Part shown: one piece after another, positions 1 through 8,983 of the stretch
How positions within the stretch are numbered: position 1 is the first letter of the stretch
Layout of the letters: each line of letters begins with the position of its first letter
Source: an uncultured Phascolarctobacterium sp.
Lineage (GTDB): Bacteria > Bacillota > Negativicutes > Acidaminococcales > Acidaminococcaceae
DNA: 64,000 bases
Assembly: GCA_900541915.1 (NCBI GenBank)
Contig: UQLS01000003.1
Span: 1-64,000 of the forward strand
Reading direction: 5' to 3'
The notes under the pieces: model-generated
Seen by the model: the letters and a program-made list of their open reading frames with translations, nothing else
What the model was told of the DNA's origin: nothing
Databases searched by the model: none
Position numbers and translations under genes: made by a program

Positions 1-2
1 TT

Positions 3-230
3 GAGAAAATAGAACTTGATATTATCGTTGAACATAAAAAAGACGGCCGTGCTGTTCCAAAGATGATACTTTGGGACGACGGCCGCAAATTCTCTATTGA
101 TAGGGTACTGGATGTAAGGCAGGCTGCCGCACTAAGATGCGGCGGTATAGGCACTAGATATATCTGTAAAATCTACAGAAAAGAAGTAGCTATTTTTGAT
201 GAGGAAGGTAAATGGTTTATTGAAAAATAA
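3..230 (+). CDS. Small conserved hypothetical protein (5'-truncated by window edge)
   Basis: The open frame runs from the window edge to a TAA at 228-230 and encodes at least 75 residues. It contains WDDGRKFSIDRV in the middle and KEVAIFDEEGKWFIE at the C-terminus, so it is short, charged and probably beta-rich. I recall similar small proteins in Firmicute mobile DNA, sometimes near Y-family polymerase genes, but I cannot name a function. The start lies outside the window. A bidirectional hairpin follows directly. Confidence 0.55.
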   Translation, partial: EKIELDIIVEHKKDGRAVPKMILWDDGRKFSIDRVLDVRQAAALRCGGIGTRYICKIYRKEVAIFDEEGKWFIEK

Positions 231-233
231 AAA

Positions 234-253
234 GCGGTGCCAATCAGCACCGC
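234..253. terminator. Bidirectional hairpin terminator
   Basis: A 7-bp GC-rich stem (GCGGTGC/GCACCGC) with a 6-nt loop lies between two convergent genes. On the minus strand it is followed by TTTTTATTTTT, so it best serves the viroplasmin-domain gene. The plus-strand side is only weakly T-rich. Confidence 0.75.
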
Positions 254-266
254 CTTGTAAATTATT

Positions 267-515
267 TTAGTTTTTATTTTTAAAATATAACTCTTTTTCA
301 AGAAGTTCATCAAGCGACATATAATTCCAGTCATCCGGATTCAATCTAGAATAATATTCCGTATCAATCCAATTATACGCTTCTTCTGGGTCTTCAAATT
401 TTTTGTATCTAGCTTGTTTAAAATATTTCATACAGCGAGCACACTTACTCCATGATTTAACCAAACCATAGCCATTAGTGCCTACAATAGCATAAAACGA
501 TTTGTTCTTTAACAT
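267..515 (-). CDS. Stand-alone viroplasmin / RNase H1 N-terminal domain protein
   Basis: The 82-residue product begins with FYAIVGTNGYGLVKSW, followed by a conserved Cys-rich segment and then YKKFEDPEEAYNWI. This is the compact fold found at the N-terminus of RNase HI and in caulimovirus viroplasmin (PF01693), which is known to bind RNA/DNA hybrids or double-stranded RNA. No RNase H catalytic domain follows. The start at 515 is chosen because AGGAGG at 521-526 sits five bases upstream; the frame stays open to 644 without another good ribosome binding site. The C-terminal 30 residues are acidic. It lies in the integrated element and is transcribed away from the att site. The domain call is strong; the role is unknown. 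Confidence 0.72.
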   Translation of the reverse strand: MLKNKSFYAIVGTNGYGLVKSWSKCARCMKYFKQARYKKFEDPEEAYNWIDTEYYSRLNPDDWNYMSLDELLEKELYFKNKN

Positions 516-553
516 AACATCCTCCTGTAATCTTAATGACATTCTAAAATTTT

Positions 554-578
554 GTAGCGCTACGTTAAGTCCATTATA
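554..578 (-). promoter_or_regulatory. Possible promoter -10 with adjacent palindrome for the viroplasmin-domain gene
   Basis: On the minus strand a TATAAT box (573-578) is followed ten bases later by the perfect palindrome GTAGCGCTAC (554-563), placed near the expected transcription start. The arrangement resembles a LacI-type operator over a start site. No good -35 box is seen. Confidence 0.35.
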
Positions 579-652
579 CTGATACCTGCAAAGAGATGGT
601 ATTAATGCGCAAAAATAGAACGGTTTTATGTAATTAAACAACAAAAAATAAG

Positions 653-676
653 ACCGTCAACATAAATGCTGACGGT
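653..676. terminator. Hairpin upstream of the viroplasmin-domain gene
   Basis: A 7-bp stem (ACCGTCA/TGACGGT) with a 10-nt loop is followed on the minus strand by CTTATTTTTT. It would stop transcription coming from the att side, although no gene is visible there. Confidence 0.5.
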
Positions 677-699
677 TGCTTTACCTTGTATAGTGAAAG

Positions 700-723
700 A
701 TTAGGTGGACAATTAGGTGGACA
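700..723. repeat. Tandem 12-bp direct repeat near the att junction
   Basis: ATTAGGTGGACA occurs twice in tandem about 125 bp inside the tRNA scar. Directly repeated short motifs at this distance are typical of arm-type recombinase sites. That role is inferred, not shown. Confidence 0.5.
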
Positions 724-846
724 ATAGCCAAAATAATTAATATAATAAATGCACAAAATAAAGTAAAAAAGACAATTTTTTTCGTAAAACATGCAATAAA
801 AAGCTCAAAAAAACAGAAAAACTACTAAAAAATATAAATATACCTA

Positions 847-905
847 TTGCTAAATCGTTAGACGGTTTACCCCGTGCGTGGGTTCGAATCCCACCCACTC
901 CGCCA
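847..905 (+). tRNA. 3' half of tRNA-Ser(GCU), probable attR
   Basis: The fragment has the anticodon loop TTGCTAA (847-853), a long class II variable arm with stem ACGG/CCGT, a complete T arm (GTGGG TTCGAAT CCCAC, 878-894), the acceptor strand CCACTCC, discriminator G and encoded CCA (903-905). The five bases before the anticodon loop do not pair with the five after it, and no D arm or 5' acceptor strand is present, so this is not a functional tRNA gene. The long variable arm together with anticodon GCT identifies serine. The crossover probably lies in or near the anticodon loop. Confidence 0.8.
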
Positions 906-919
906 CCATCAAAGGTTCT

Positions 920-954
920 GAGCTTTCAGGAATTTTCCTGAAAGCTCTTTTTTT
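920..954 (+). terminator. Rho-independent terminator of the tRNA-Ser locus
   Basis: A perfect 12-bp stem starting GAGCTTTCAGGA with a 4-nt loop is followed by seven T residues. It lies 14 bases after the encoded CCA and marks the original chromosomal end of the tRNA-Ser transcript. Confidence 0.85.
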
Positions 955-986
955 ATTTCCAAATAAAATACAGTTCAGAACAAGAT

Positions 987-1023
987 AAAAACCGTAAGGT
1001 CATTTTCACACCTTACGGTTTTT
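987..1023. terminator. Terminator at the end of the racemase operon
   Basis: The stem AAAAACCGTAAGGT with its complement around an 8- to 10-nt loop is A-rich on one side and T-rich on the other, so it can work on both strands. On the minus strand it ends the operon that begins at the two NodB-fold genes. Confidence 0.8.
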
Positions 1024-1045
1024 CATTTTTAATAAACTATTTACT

Positions 1046-1780
1046 TTACCAGCTTTTTAAGCCTAAATTTTCTTTAGCATAAATGCTTAACATAGGATAG
1101 CTAACTTTACTGGTAAAAAGTTTCTGCCGTACAATACTTTCGGCTGTAGCAACAGCACAAGCTGCAGGATCTATAACAGGAATACCTAACATCTGACTTA
1201 AAGGCTCAGCTAAACCTAAAAACGAAAGACACCCCAAAACTATTGCTTCCGTATGACTTTGCTCAAGCATTTTCTGTCCGCAAGCTACAAGTCTTTGTAA
1301 AACAGCATCTCTATCCTTCCAAATAGAAATACCTTTTAAATCAACGGCTGTAATATCATTTATACGCGTCGCATCAACGCCAAGAGTACGTAAAAATAAT
1401 TTTTTCTCCGGCAAACGCACATCATCTGCCAAAACAACACTAAAATTGCGGCAAATATTAAGCGTAGCAAGACATGAAGCCTGTGCACCGCCTATTACAG
1501 GTATATCCAACGCTTCACGGCAAGCATCAATAACAGGGTCACTAAAACAATATAGTACAACAGCGTCAAATCCTGAATGTTGTGCCTTTACTGCCAAGTC
1601 TACAATTTCTGCTCCCGCAAATACCACATCTAAGGCAGAATTTATTTCTACATTTAGATTCTGCGGACAAACCATTGACAGTTCCGTATCAGTAGAAACA
1701 TAGCACCGCAAAATACGCAGGCGCACATCTATTTCTTCTTTAGTTACCCCGTAATCAGGATTAATAATCATTATTTTCAT
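1046..1780 (-). CDS. Asp/Glu/hydantoin racemase family protein
   Basis: This 244-residue protein matches the Asp/Glu racemase superfamily, closest in motif to hydantoin and allantoin racemases (HyuE/HpxA). The two catalytic cysteines lie in LYCFSDP (Cys78) and VLGCLSF (Cys184). The family interconverts enantiomers by a two-base mechanism without a cofactor. I place the start at ATG 1780, which has GAGG upstream; a TTG at 1792 overlaps the ABC ATPase stop but lacks a ribosome binding site. It is the last gene of an operon with an amino-acid-type ABC importer and two NodB-fold hydrolases. This suggests work on a small cyclic amide or its opened product. Aspartate or glutamate racemase activity remains possible. 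Confidence 0.82.
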   Translation of the reverse strand: MKIMIINPDYGVTKEEIDVRLRILRCYVSTDTELSMVCPQNLNVEINSALDVVFAGAEIVDLAVKAQHSGFDAVVLYCFSDPVIDACREALDIPVIGGAQASCLATLNICRNFSVVLADDVRLPEKKLFLRTLGVDATRINDITAVDLKGISIWKDRDAVLQRLVACGQKMLEQSHTEAIVLGCLSFLGLAEPLSQMLGIPVIDPAACAVATAESIVRQKLFTSKVSYPMLSIYAKENLGLKSW

Positions 1781-1788
1781 GATGCGCC

Positions 1789-2520
1789 TCAAGATAAAAT
1801 AGTAGACAAAAATTTACGTGCACGCTCAGTCTGCGGATTAGCAAAAAATTCTTTAGGTGTATTGCTTTCAATCAAATATCCTTCATCCATAAAATGAATA
1901 ACGTCAGAAACATCGCGGGCAAAACCCATTTCATGGGTTACTAAAACCATAGTTATGCCTGTATTGGCAAGGCCCTTAATAACGTCCAAAACCTCTTTAA
2001 CCATTTCCGGGTCAAGAGCAGAGGTAGGTTCATCCAACAGCAACACTTCCGGTTCCATTGCCATAGCACGCGCAATAGCTACACGCTGCTTCTGTCCACC
2101 GGAAAGTCTACTGGGATATTGCGCAGCTTTATCTCCAAGTCCTACCATTTTAAGCAGTTTAAGTGCCTTTTCTTCTGCTTCCGCACGGCTTAAGCCATTA
2201 ACTACCCGCGGCGCATAAGCAACATTCTGCAGCGCCGTCATGTTAGCAAATAAGTTAAAATGTTGAAATACCATGCAGGCATTTTTGCGAATATCTTCAA
2301 TTTTAACTTTTCCACTTAAAATATCTGTTCCATCAAAGAAAATCTTGCCGCTGTCCGGATGCTCCAAAAGGTTTAGGCAACGCAAAAGCGTAGATTTACC
2401 GCTGCCGGAAGGTCCTATAATAGTTACTACTTCACCTTTATTTATTGTCAGAGAGATATCCTTTAAAACCTGTGTTTTGCCAAAACTTTTAGCCAAATGT
2501 TCAACCTTAATCACTGACAC
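1789..2520 (-). CDS. Polar amino acid ABC transporter, ATP-binding subunit
   Basis: The 243-residue ATPase has Walker A GPSGSGKS (36-43), signature LSGGQ (139-143) and Walker B LLLDEP (160-165). It belongs to the GlnQ/HisP group that drives import of amino acids and small related compounds. It starts with GTG at 2520, preceded by GGAAGG at a proper distance, inside the end of the permease gene (14-bp overlap), which indicates translational coupling. It powers the permease and binding protein encoded just upstream. The substrate cannot be read from the ATPase. Confidence 0.93.
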   Translation of the reverse strand: MSVIKVEHLAKSFGKTQVLKDISLTINKGEVVTIIGPSGSGKSTLLRCLNLLEHPDSGKIFFDGTDILSGKVKIEDIRKNACMVFQHFNLFANMTALQNVAYAPRVVNGLSRAEAEEKALKLLKMVGLGDKAAQYPSRLSGGQKQRVAIARAMAMEPEVLLLDEPTSALDPEMVKEVLDVIKGLANTGITMVLVTHEMGFARDVSDVIHFMDEGYLIESNTPKEFFANPQTERARKFLSTILS

Positions 2521-3163
2521 GTACCTTCCTTTCCAGATAAGCTCCTAACAGATTAAGCAGCATTACCAGAACATAATAAACAGCCGCTGCCACAATAAAC
2601 GCTTCAAAAGCACGGAAGGTTTTCGCCTGGATTAAATCTGCCCAACGCAGGGTATCAGCAACACCAATAACGGAAACCAGACTGGAATCCTTGAGCAGCA
2701 TAATACTTTCATTAACCAAAGACGGCAGTGCGTTTTTAATAGCCTGCGGCAAAATAACATCAAGAATAAAGCGATGAGTAGGTACACCCAAAGACATGGA
2801 AGCTTCCCACTGTCCACGATCAACAGAAAGAATACCACCGCGCAGAGCTTCGGAAATATAAGCAGCCGAGTTCAAACCGAAAGAAAATACACCTGCTTCC
2901 AGGGCGCTGATAGTATAACCAGTCAGCTGAGGTGTAGCAAAATAAATCAACATAAGCTGTACAAGCAGCGGCGTACCGCGGAAAACAGAAATATACGCCT
3001 TAGCCAGAAAAGAAAATACCCTGTTATGGGAAAGTGTAATCAAAGCAAGAATAAAACCACCTAAAAAACCGATAAGAGTAGAAAAAAAAGTAAATTTAAT
3101 CGTAATCCATATTGCAGAAGCCAAAAGAGGCAGATAAGGATCTAAAACTGAAAAATCAAGCAT
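2507..3163 (-). CDS. Polar amino acid ABC transporter, permease subunit
   Basis: This 218-residue protein has about five membrane segments. The EAA-loop region around EALRGGILSVDRGQWEAS is typical of HisMQ/GlnP permeases and contacts the ATPase. One permease gene serves the system, so a homodimeric channel is likely. The ATG at 3163 has AGGAGT upstream. It sits between the binding protein gene and the ATPase gene, with an RNA hairpin just before it. Confidence 0.92.
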   Translation of the reverse strand: MLDFSVLDPYLPLLASAIWITIKFTFFSTLIGFLGGFILALITLSHNRVFSFLAKAYISVFRGTPLLVQLMLIYFATPQLTGYTISALEAGVFSFGLNSAAYISEALRGGILSVDRGQWEASMSLGVPTHRFILDVILPQAIKNALPSLVNESIMLLKDSSLVSVIGVADTLRWADLIQAKTFRAFEAFIVAAAVYYVLVMLLNLLGAYLERKVRVSD

Positions 3164-3192
3164 AAATCGTACTCCTTTATTTTAAATTAAAT

Positions 3193-3218
3193 CCCGGCAA
3201 CACAACTGCGCTGCCGGG
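3193..3218 (-). terminator. Intra-operon hairpin between binding protein and permease genes
   Basis: The stem CCCGGCA/TGCCGGG lies in the 61-bp gap after the binding protein stop. In ABC importer operons such hairpins partly stop transcription or protect the 3' end, so that the binding protein is made in excess. No strong T-run follows, so readthrough is expected. Confidence 0.55.
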
Positions 3219-3224
3219 TCATAA

Positions 3225-4061
3225 TTATTTTGCTATGTCAAGTTTGGCAACAGCTTCTTCATATTGCTTGGTTGCTGTTTCGCCAAGATGTTTAGCTAAG
3301 ATTTTATGCATTTCGCCATTTTGCTGCATTTCTTTTAAAATTTCATTGATTTTAGCAACATCTTTGGAATCTTTCGGCAACGCTATTGCAAAGGTATCTG
3401 CATAAACAATGGGCAGATTCAAAGTATGCATTTCCAATTTATCATTTTGGCTGACAAAAACAGCTGCCTGAGCTGCATCAAACAAGCCTGCAGCAAGACG
3501 TCCGTTTAAAATATCCTGCACTACCAGCGGTGTATTATCCAGTTCTACAACGTCAATACCACCCGCATCTTTCAGTTCCTGTACATAAGTAGTACCCATA
3601 GATGCACCGGCTTTTTTGCCTTTCAGCTTATCAAAACTGTCATAACCAGCATCTTTCAGACAAATAATTGCTTTCATCGGATAGTAGTACGGATCAGTAA
3701 AAGCAATTACATTCTTACGCTCATCAGTAGGACTGATAGCAGACACAATCATATCAGCGCGGCCGCTTTGCAGTGTAGGAACCAAAGAAGCAAATTTCAT
3801 ATCGGTAAAGGTAACCTCTTTGCCAAGTTTCTTACCAATGTAACGCGCAATATCAATATCAATACCAACATAATCATGCGTACCTTCTTTGACAGATTCA
3901 AAAGGCGGGAAGGTAGCATTAATAGCAATATTCAGCTTGCCGCCGGCTGCATCTTTAGGTGCTTCTGTTTTATCACTGCCTCCGCAGCCAGCTGCTGCAA
4001 GTGCAAACATTGCCAAAGCACTTAAAACCAATAATTTTTTAGTAATTTTTTTGATAAACAT
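3225..4061 (-). CDS. Amino-acid-type solute-binding lipoprotein (SBP family 3)
   Basis: The 278-residue protein starts with a lipoprotein signal peptide ending at LAAAGC (Cys26). A bacterial solute-binding family 3 domain follows. It includes FPPFESVKEGTHDYVGIDID near the start and a SPTDERKNVIAFTDPYY segment, the usual binding-cleft signatures for amino acids and analogues. It is anchored at the cell surface or in the periplasm and delivers substrate to the adjacent permease. Its neighbours encode amidohydrolase-like NodB enzymes and a hydantoin-racemase-like protein, so the ligand may be a cyclic or N-modified amino acid derivative; this is inference. Confidence 0.92.
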   Translation of the reverse strand: MFIKKITKKLLVLSALAMFALAAAGCGGSDKTEAPKDAAGGKLNIAINATFPPFESVKEGTHDYVGIDIDIARYIGKKLGKEVTFTDMKFASLVPTLQSGRADMIVSAISPTDERKNVIAFTDPYYYPMKAIICLKDAGYDSFDKLKGKKAGASMGTTYVQELKDAGGIDVVELDNTPLVVQDILNGRLAAGLFDAAQAAVFVSQNDKLEMHTLNLPIVYADTFAIALPKDSKDVAKINEILKEMQQNGEMHKILAKHLGETATKQYEEAVAKLDIAK

Positions 4062-4104
4062 TTTTTAACCCCTCTCATTTTTTATTTAACAAAGGCTTAT
4101 GCCA

Positions 4105-4926
4105 TTAAGCAAACTCTGTAAATCCATTCTGAGCCAATACCCATCGGGCAGCCTGCTCATCTGTACACAGCCATGCTCCATTATCCTTTGCGTAACGGAT
4201 AAAGTCACGTAGCGCGCGTACATAAACCGGACGCCCGATAAACTGCGGATGCATAACAAAATTCATCATACGTCCTTCATCAGCCAGACCGGCAAACTCT
4301 TCCATCCAGATTTCCGTCATTTCACGTCCGCTGCGCAGATAATGATGCTCCGGTGCCTGAATAGTATACATATCATAACTCGTATCATCTACAATGCCGT
4401 CCTTAGGCAGTTCCACTATCGGCACTGTTTTTCCATTTATCTTGTGCAGGAAAGGACCGTCATTATTACGCCAGTTAGAAGAATAAATATACCCTCTGTC
4501 AAGCCAGAGCTGCAAATGAAAATCATATACAAAACCGTCCGGCGCACGATTACCGACAGGACGCTTACCGGTAATATTCTGTATAATGCTTTCAGCCTTT
4601 TCCATTAAGGCATTTTCTTTTTCATAAGTATCATAAACTTCATGCAGATAACCATGATAAGCAATTTCATGTCCGCAGAGAGCGATACATTTAATAACTT
4701 CCGGATGAATTTCTGCAGTGTACGCAGTAGTAAAAAATGTAGCCTGCTGCCCTTCTTCCTCCAGCATTCGCAGAAGACGAGGAATTCCCTGCTTTACAGC
4801 ATAACGACCGCGGCTCAGATTAGAAGGATGATTTTTATTAATCTCATTACGCGTAAGCCATAAGGTTTCAGCATCTATATCAAAGGAAAGCATAAGCGCC
4901 ATACGCTTATTATCAGGCCATAACAT
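4105..4926 (-). CDS. Cytoplasmic NodB-fold hydrolase (PgdA/imidase-like), copy 2
   Basis: This 273-residue protein lacks a signal peptide and is a polysaccharide deacetylase-fold enzyme. The metal-site residues are visible as FDID (Asp16/Asp18) and H-x3-H in YHGYLHE (His91, His95); NRAPDG follows. The order of motifs, including SRGRY near residue 40 and a late MHPQ, resembles Helicobacter HP0310 and the cyclic-imide hydrolase and allantoinase (PuuE) branch rather than secreted chitin or peptidoglycan deacetylases. It overlaps the upstream paralogue by 14 bp and has GGAGG at 4936-4940. It probably hydrolyses an amide or imide of a small imported compound. Confidence 0.8.
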   Translation of the reverse strand: MLWPDNKRMALMLSFDIDAETLWLTRNEINKNHPSNLSRGRYAVKQGIPRLLRMLEEEGQQATFFTTAYTAEIHPEVIKCIALCGHEIAYHGYLHEVYDTYEKENALMEKAESIIQNITGKRPVGNRAPDGFVYDFHLQLWLDRGYIYSSNWRNNDGPFLHKINGKTVPIVELPKDGIVDDTSYDMYTIQAPEHHYLRSGREMTEIWMEEFAGLADEGRMMNFVMHPQFIGRPVYVRALRDFIRYAKDNGAWLCTDEQAARWVLAQNGFTEFA

Positions 4927-5776
4927 CTAAGTCAGCCTCCTTTCCATTTTGTGCCAGTACATAGCGGGCTACTTCCTCGCAGCTGGCAATCCAGGCACCA
5001 TTCTGACGCATATAGAGAATTAGCTGCTCCAGCATGCGGATACGGCTTGAACGACCAATAAGCTGTGGATGCAGTTTCAGGCACATTATCTTATCGCCTT
5101 CATTTGCCAGCTCATCAAAAGCATCCTTCCACATATTATAAACATAGTTTGACGGATAACAGCAGGTAATTGTATGCGCATCTGCATAAGAAAAATAGAA
5201 GAATGAAAAATCATCAAAGCCTGGTTCCGTAGGCAATTCTACTACAGGATGCTCGCCTGCATGGATATAGGCCCAGTCACAGTCTTTCAAAGTGGAACTG
5301 TATAAGTAGCCACGCTTTTGCATCAGCTCTACGGCATAAGTCTGCATAGCATCCAGCGGTGCACGATGCCCTATAACCCGCCTGCCGCTGAGGGACTCTA
5401 AAATTTTTTCAGTCTTAGCCATATTAGCTTCTTCCTCTGCCTGAGGAATTCCTATACGCGCATCATGTGCATAACCATGATAAGCCAATTCATGCCCATG
5501 AGATACTATCTGCTTGACCTCATCAGGATATTTTTCCGCAACAATACCAGGCACAAAAAATGTAGTCTTAATATTTTGTCTTTGCAGCATATCAAGACAA
5601 CGTTTTAGCCCTTCATGCGGTCCATATTGCCCTCGCGATATATCTGAAAAGCCTAACTTATCCTGTCCAGTCACAGAATAGCGCAGATATTCGGCGTCAA
5701 AATCAAATGTCAGCAGCACAGCAATACGTTTTCCTTGCGGCCATTTTATTCCATCACCATTTTTTAAGGTGATCAA
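4913..5776 (-). CDS. Cytoplasmic NodB-fold hydrolase (PgdA/imidase-like), copy 1
   Basis: This 287-residue paralogue of the next gene has FDFD (Asp27), H-x3-H in YHGYAHD (His100, His104), HRAPLD and a late KLHPQ. No signal peptide is present, so it acts in the cytoplasm. I set the start at TTG 5776 because GGGAGG lies eight bases upstream; the frame is open seven codons further to another TTG that has no ribosome binding site. It is the first gene of the operon, preceded by a good promoter. Two adjacent paralogues suggest two related substrates or a heteromer. The reaction is inferred from the family only. Confidence 0.78.
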   Translation of the reverse strand: MITLKNGDGIKWPQGKRIAVLLTFDFDAEYLRYSVTGQDKLGFSDISRGQYGPHEGLKRCLDMLQRQNIKTTFFVPGIVAEKYPDEVKQIVSHGHELAYHGYAHDARIGIPQAEEEANMAKTEKILESLSGRRVIGHRAPLDAMQTYAVELMQKRGYLYSSTLKDCDWAYIHAGEHPVVELPTEPGFDDFSFFYFSYADAHTITCCYPSNYVYNMWKDAFDELANEGDKIMCLKLHPQLIGRSSRIRMLEQLILYMRQNGAWIASCEEVARYVLAQNGKEADLDVMA

Positions 5777-7558
<1,782 letters not shown>

Positions 7559-7594
7559 AAGCTAATTTTATTTTGCTTCAACAGCTTGAGAAAC

Positions 7595-7603
7595 TGCTAT
7601 AAT
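7595..7603 (+). promoter_or_regulatory. Extended -10 promoter of the M20 peptidase gene
   Basis: TGCTATAAT lies 63 bases before the M20 start codon. A weak TTGCTT is 19 bp upstream. It lets the peptidase gene be expressed apart from glpK. Confidence 0.55.
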
Positions 7604-7665
7604 ATAGATGCAATAAGCTGTCAGACAATATTTTTGATTTTGTTTGCAAATGAGGAGGAATTTTT

Positions 7666-8802
7666 ATGTTACTTAATGTAGAAGAATATCTAAACAATCT
7701 GAAAGAACTGGTCAATACAGAATCCCACAGCAAGATGCCGGAAGGTACGCGCCAGGTGGCAATGCTGCTGAAAGAAAAATTTGATCAGCTTGGCTGGCTG
7801 ACAGAAATTATTGAACTTGGCGAGCAGTCCGGTCCTTGTTTAAAGGTTACTAATAAACCAGCAGAAAAATATGATGTACTGCTGCTGGGACATATGGATA
7901 CCGTATTCCCTCAGGGAACAGTAGCCAAACGTCCTTTTAAAATTGTTGGCGAACATTTTACCGGCCCCGGTGCCAGCGATATGAAATGCGGCCTGCTGTA
8001 TATGTATTATTTAGCCAAATATCGTACTGCAGTTAATCTGCAAAACCAAGGGGCTATCTGCCTGCTTTTCAATCCCGATGAGGAAATCGGCTCTGGTTAC
8101 TCCCGTCCTGTTATTGAGCAGGAAGCCAAAAAAGCCGCTAATGTATTTATTATGGAATCAGCCCGCGCCAATGGTGCACTGGTCAACCAGCGCAAGGGTA
8201 TTTCCTCTTATACTATCACCTTTAACGGTATCGCTGCTCATGCCGGTGTCGATCCTGATAAAGGAGCCAGTGCCATCAACGAGTTTATCAGATGGGGACA
8301 GGAAATTATCGCTCTTGCCAATAAAGAAAAAGGAACCACAGTCAATATAGGTATTGTTAACGGCGGTACCGGTGCCAATATAGTAGCAGATAAAGCTACT
8401 TGCGAAGTCGATGTACGTATTACTGAAGTTGAAGAGGCTATGCGTATTGACCGCAGAATCCGCGAACTCCAGCAAAATCCTTTTGACACACGTGTAAAAG
8501 TTGATGTAGACGGAGGCTATAAACGTCCGCCCTTTAATCCTTCCGAGCAATCTCTTGCTTTATGCAGACAGGCAGATGCCATTGCCGCAGAACTTGGCAT
8601 TGACCTTACCTGGACGGCAACTGGCGGCGGCAGCGACGGTAATTTCACAGCTGCGCTTGGTATCCCCACTATCGATGGTCTTGGCCCTATCGGCGGCAAC
8701 GCTCACTCTGAAAGAGAGTATGGTGAAATAAACAGCCTTGCTCCCCGTTTTGAATTACTATATAAACTGACAGACAAACTTACCAAAAACAGCAGCCTGT
8801 AA
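7666..8802 (+). CDS. M20 family metallopeptidase (carboxypeptidase G2-like)
   Basis: This 378-residue zinc hydrolase has HMDTV (His76, Asp78), GASDMK (Asp105 bridging both metals) and NPDEEIGS (Glu139 catalytic, Glu140 metal). A dimerisation domain follows, with IAAHAGVDPDKGASA. The family removes N-terminal or C-terminal amino acids from short peptides or N-acyl, N-carbamoyl and folate-type conjugates. No signal peptide is seen, so it is cytoplasmic. The start has GAGGAGG upstream. It sits across the divergent promoter region from the imide-hydrolase-like operon and could act on ring-opened products, but a general peptidase is equally possible. Confidence 0.88.
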   Translation: MLLNVEEYLNNLKELVNTESHSKMPEGTRQVAMLLKEKFDQLGWLTEIIELGEQSGPCLKVTNKPAEKYDVLLLGHMDTVFPQGTVAKRPFKIVGEHFTGPGASDMKCGLLYMYYLAKYRTAVNLQNQGAICLLFNPDEEIGSGYSRPVIEQEAKKAANVFIMESARANGALVNQRKGISSYTITFNGIAAHAGVDPDKGASAINEFIRWGQEIIALANKEKGTTVNIGIVNGGTGANIVADKATCEVDVRITEVEEAMRIDRRIRELQQNPFDTRVKVDVDGGYKRPPFNPSEQSLALCRQADAIAAELGIDLTWTATGGGSDGNFTAALGIPTIDGLGPIGGNAHSEREYGEINSLAPRFELLYKLTDKLTKNSSL

Positions 8803-8839
8803 AATTTATACATTACAAAAATAAATTATTTATTACAAA

Positions 8840-8870
8840 CAAGGAGAGATTACCTCTCCTTGTTTTATTT
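8840..8870 (+). terminator. Terminator after the M20 peptidase gene
   Basis: The 9-bp stem CAAGGAGAG/CTCTCCTTG is followed by TTTTATTTTT, ending the M20 transcript before the MFS promoter. Confidence 0.85.
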
Positions 8871-8910
8871 TTGCAAATATAGCTATGCAGCCTAAGACTT
8901 TTCTGCTTTC

Positions 8911-8939
8911 TTGCATTTATCGAAGTACAGTTATATAAT
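8911..8939 (+). promoter_or_regulatory. Sigma-A type promoter of the MFS gene
   Basis: TTGCAT (8911-8916) and TATAAT (8934-8939) are separated by exactly 17 bp. The MFS start codon follows 44 bases later. Confidence 0.8.
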
Positions 8940-8983
8940 GGGCAGTATGTCATATTATTACAGATAAAGCTGGTGTTTTATTC

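Larger units (their letters stand above)
1..905. mobile_element. Right end of an element integrated in tRNA-Ser(GCU)
   Basis: The segment ends at a 3' half tRNA-Ser that has no matching 5' half in front of it. This is the expected scar of a tyrosine-recombinase element that entered a tRNA gene and restored the intact tRNA at its other end, to the left of this window. The cargo seen here is a short unknown gene and a viroplasmin-domain gene. Positions 677-846 are AT-rich and hold no gene, only a tandem 12-bp repeat at 700-723. No integrase is in the window, so the type of element (phage, ICE or island) is unknown. Confidence 0.6.

Noticed and set aside
24..90. Short inverted similarity around GACGGCCG and ACGACGGCCGC
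   Set aside because: It lies inside the small coding frame and reflects codon use; no stable symmetric structure is formed.
847..905. A complete tRNA gene
   Set aside because: The D arm, 5' acceptor strand and 5' anticodon stem cannot be found upstream, so only the 3' half is present.
4105..5776. Peptidoglycan deacetylase (PgdA) role for the two NodB proteins
   Set aside because: Both lack signal peptides or membrane anchors, and context is a solute importer and racemase. The membrane-anchored deacetylase at 46892-47692 fits a wall role better.
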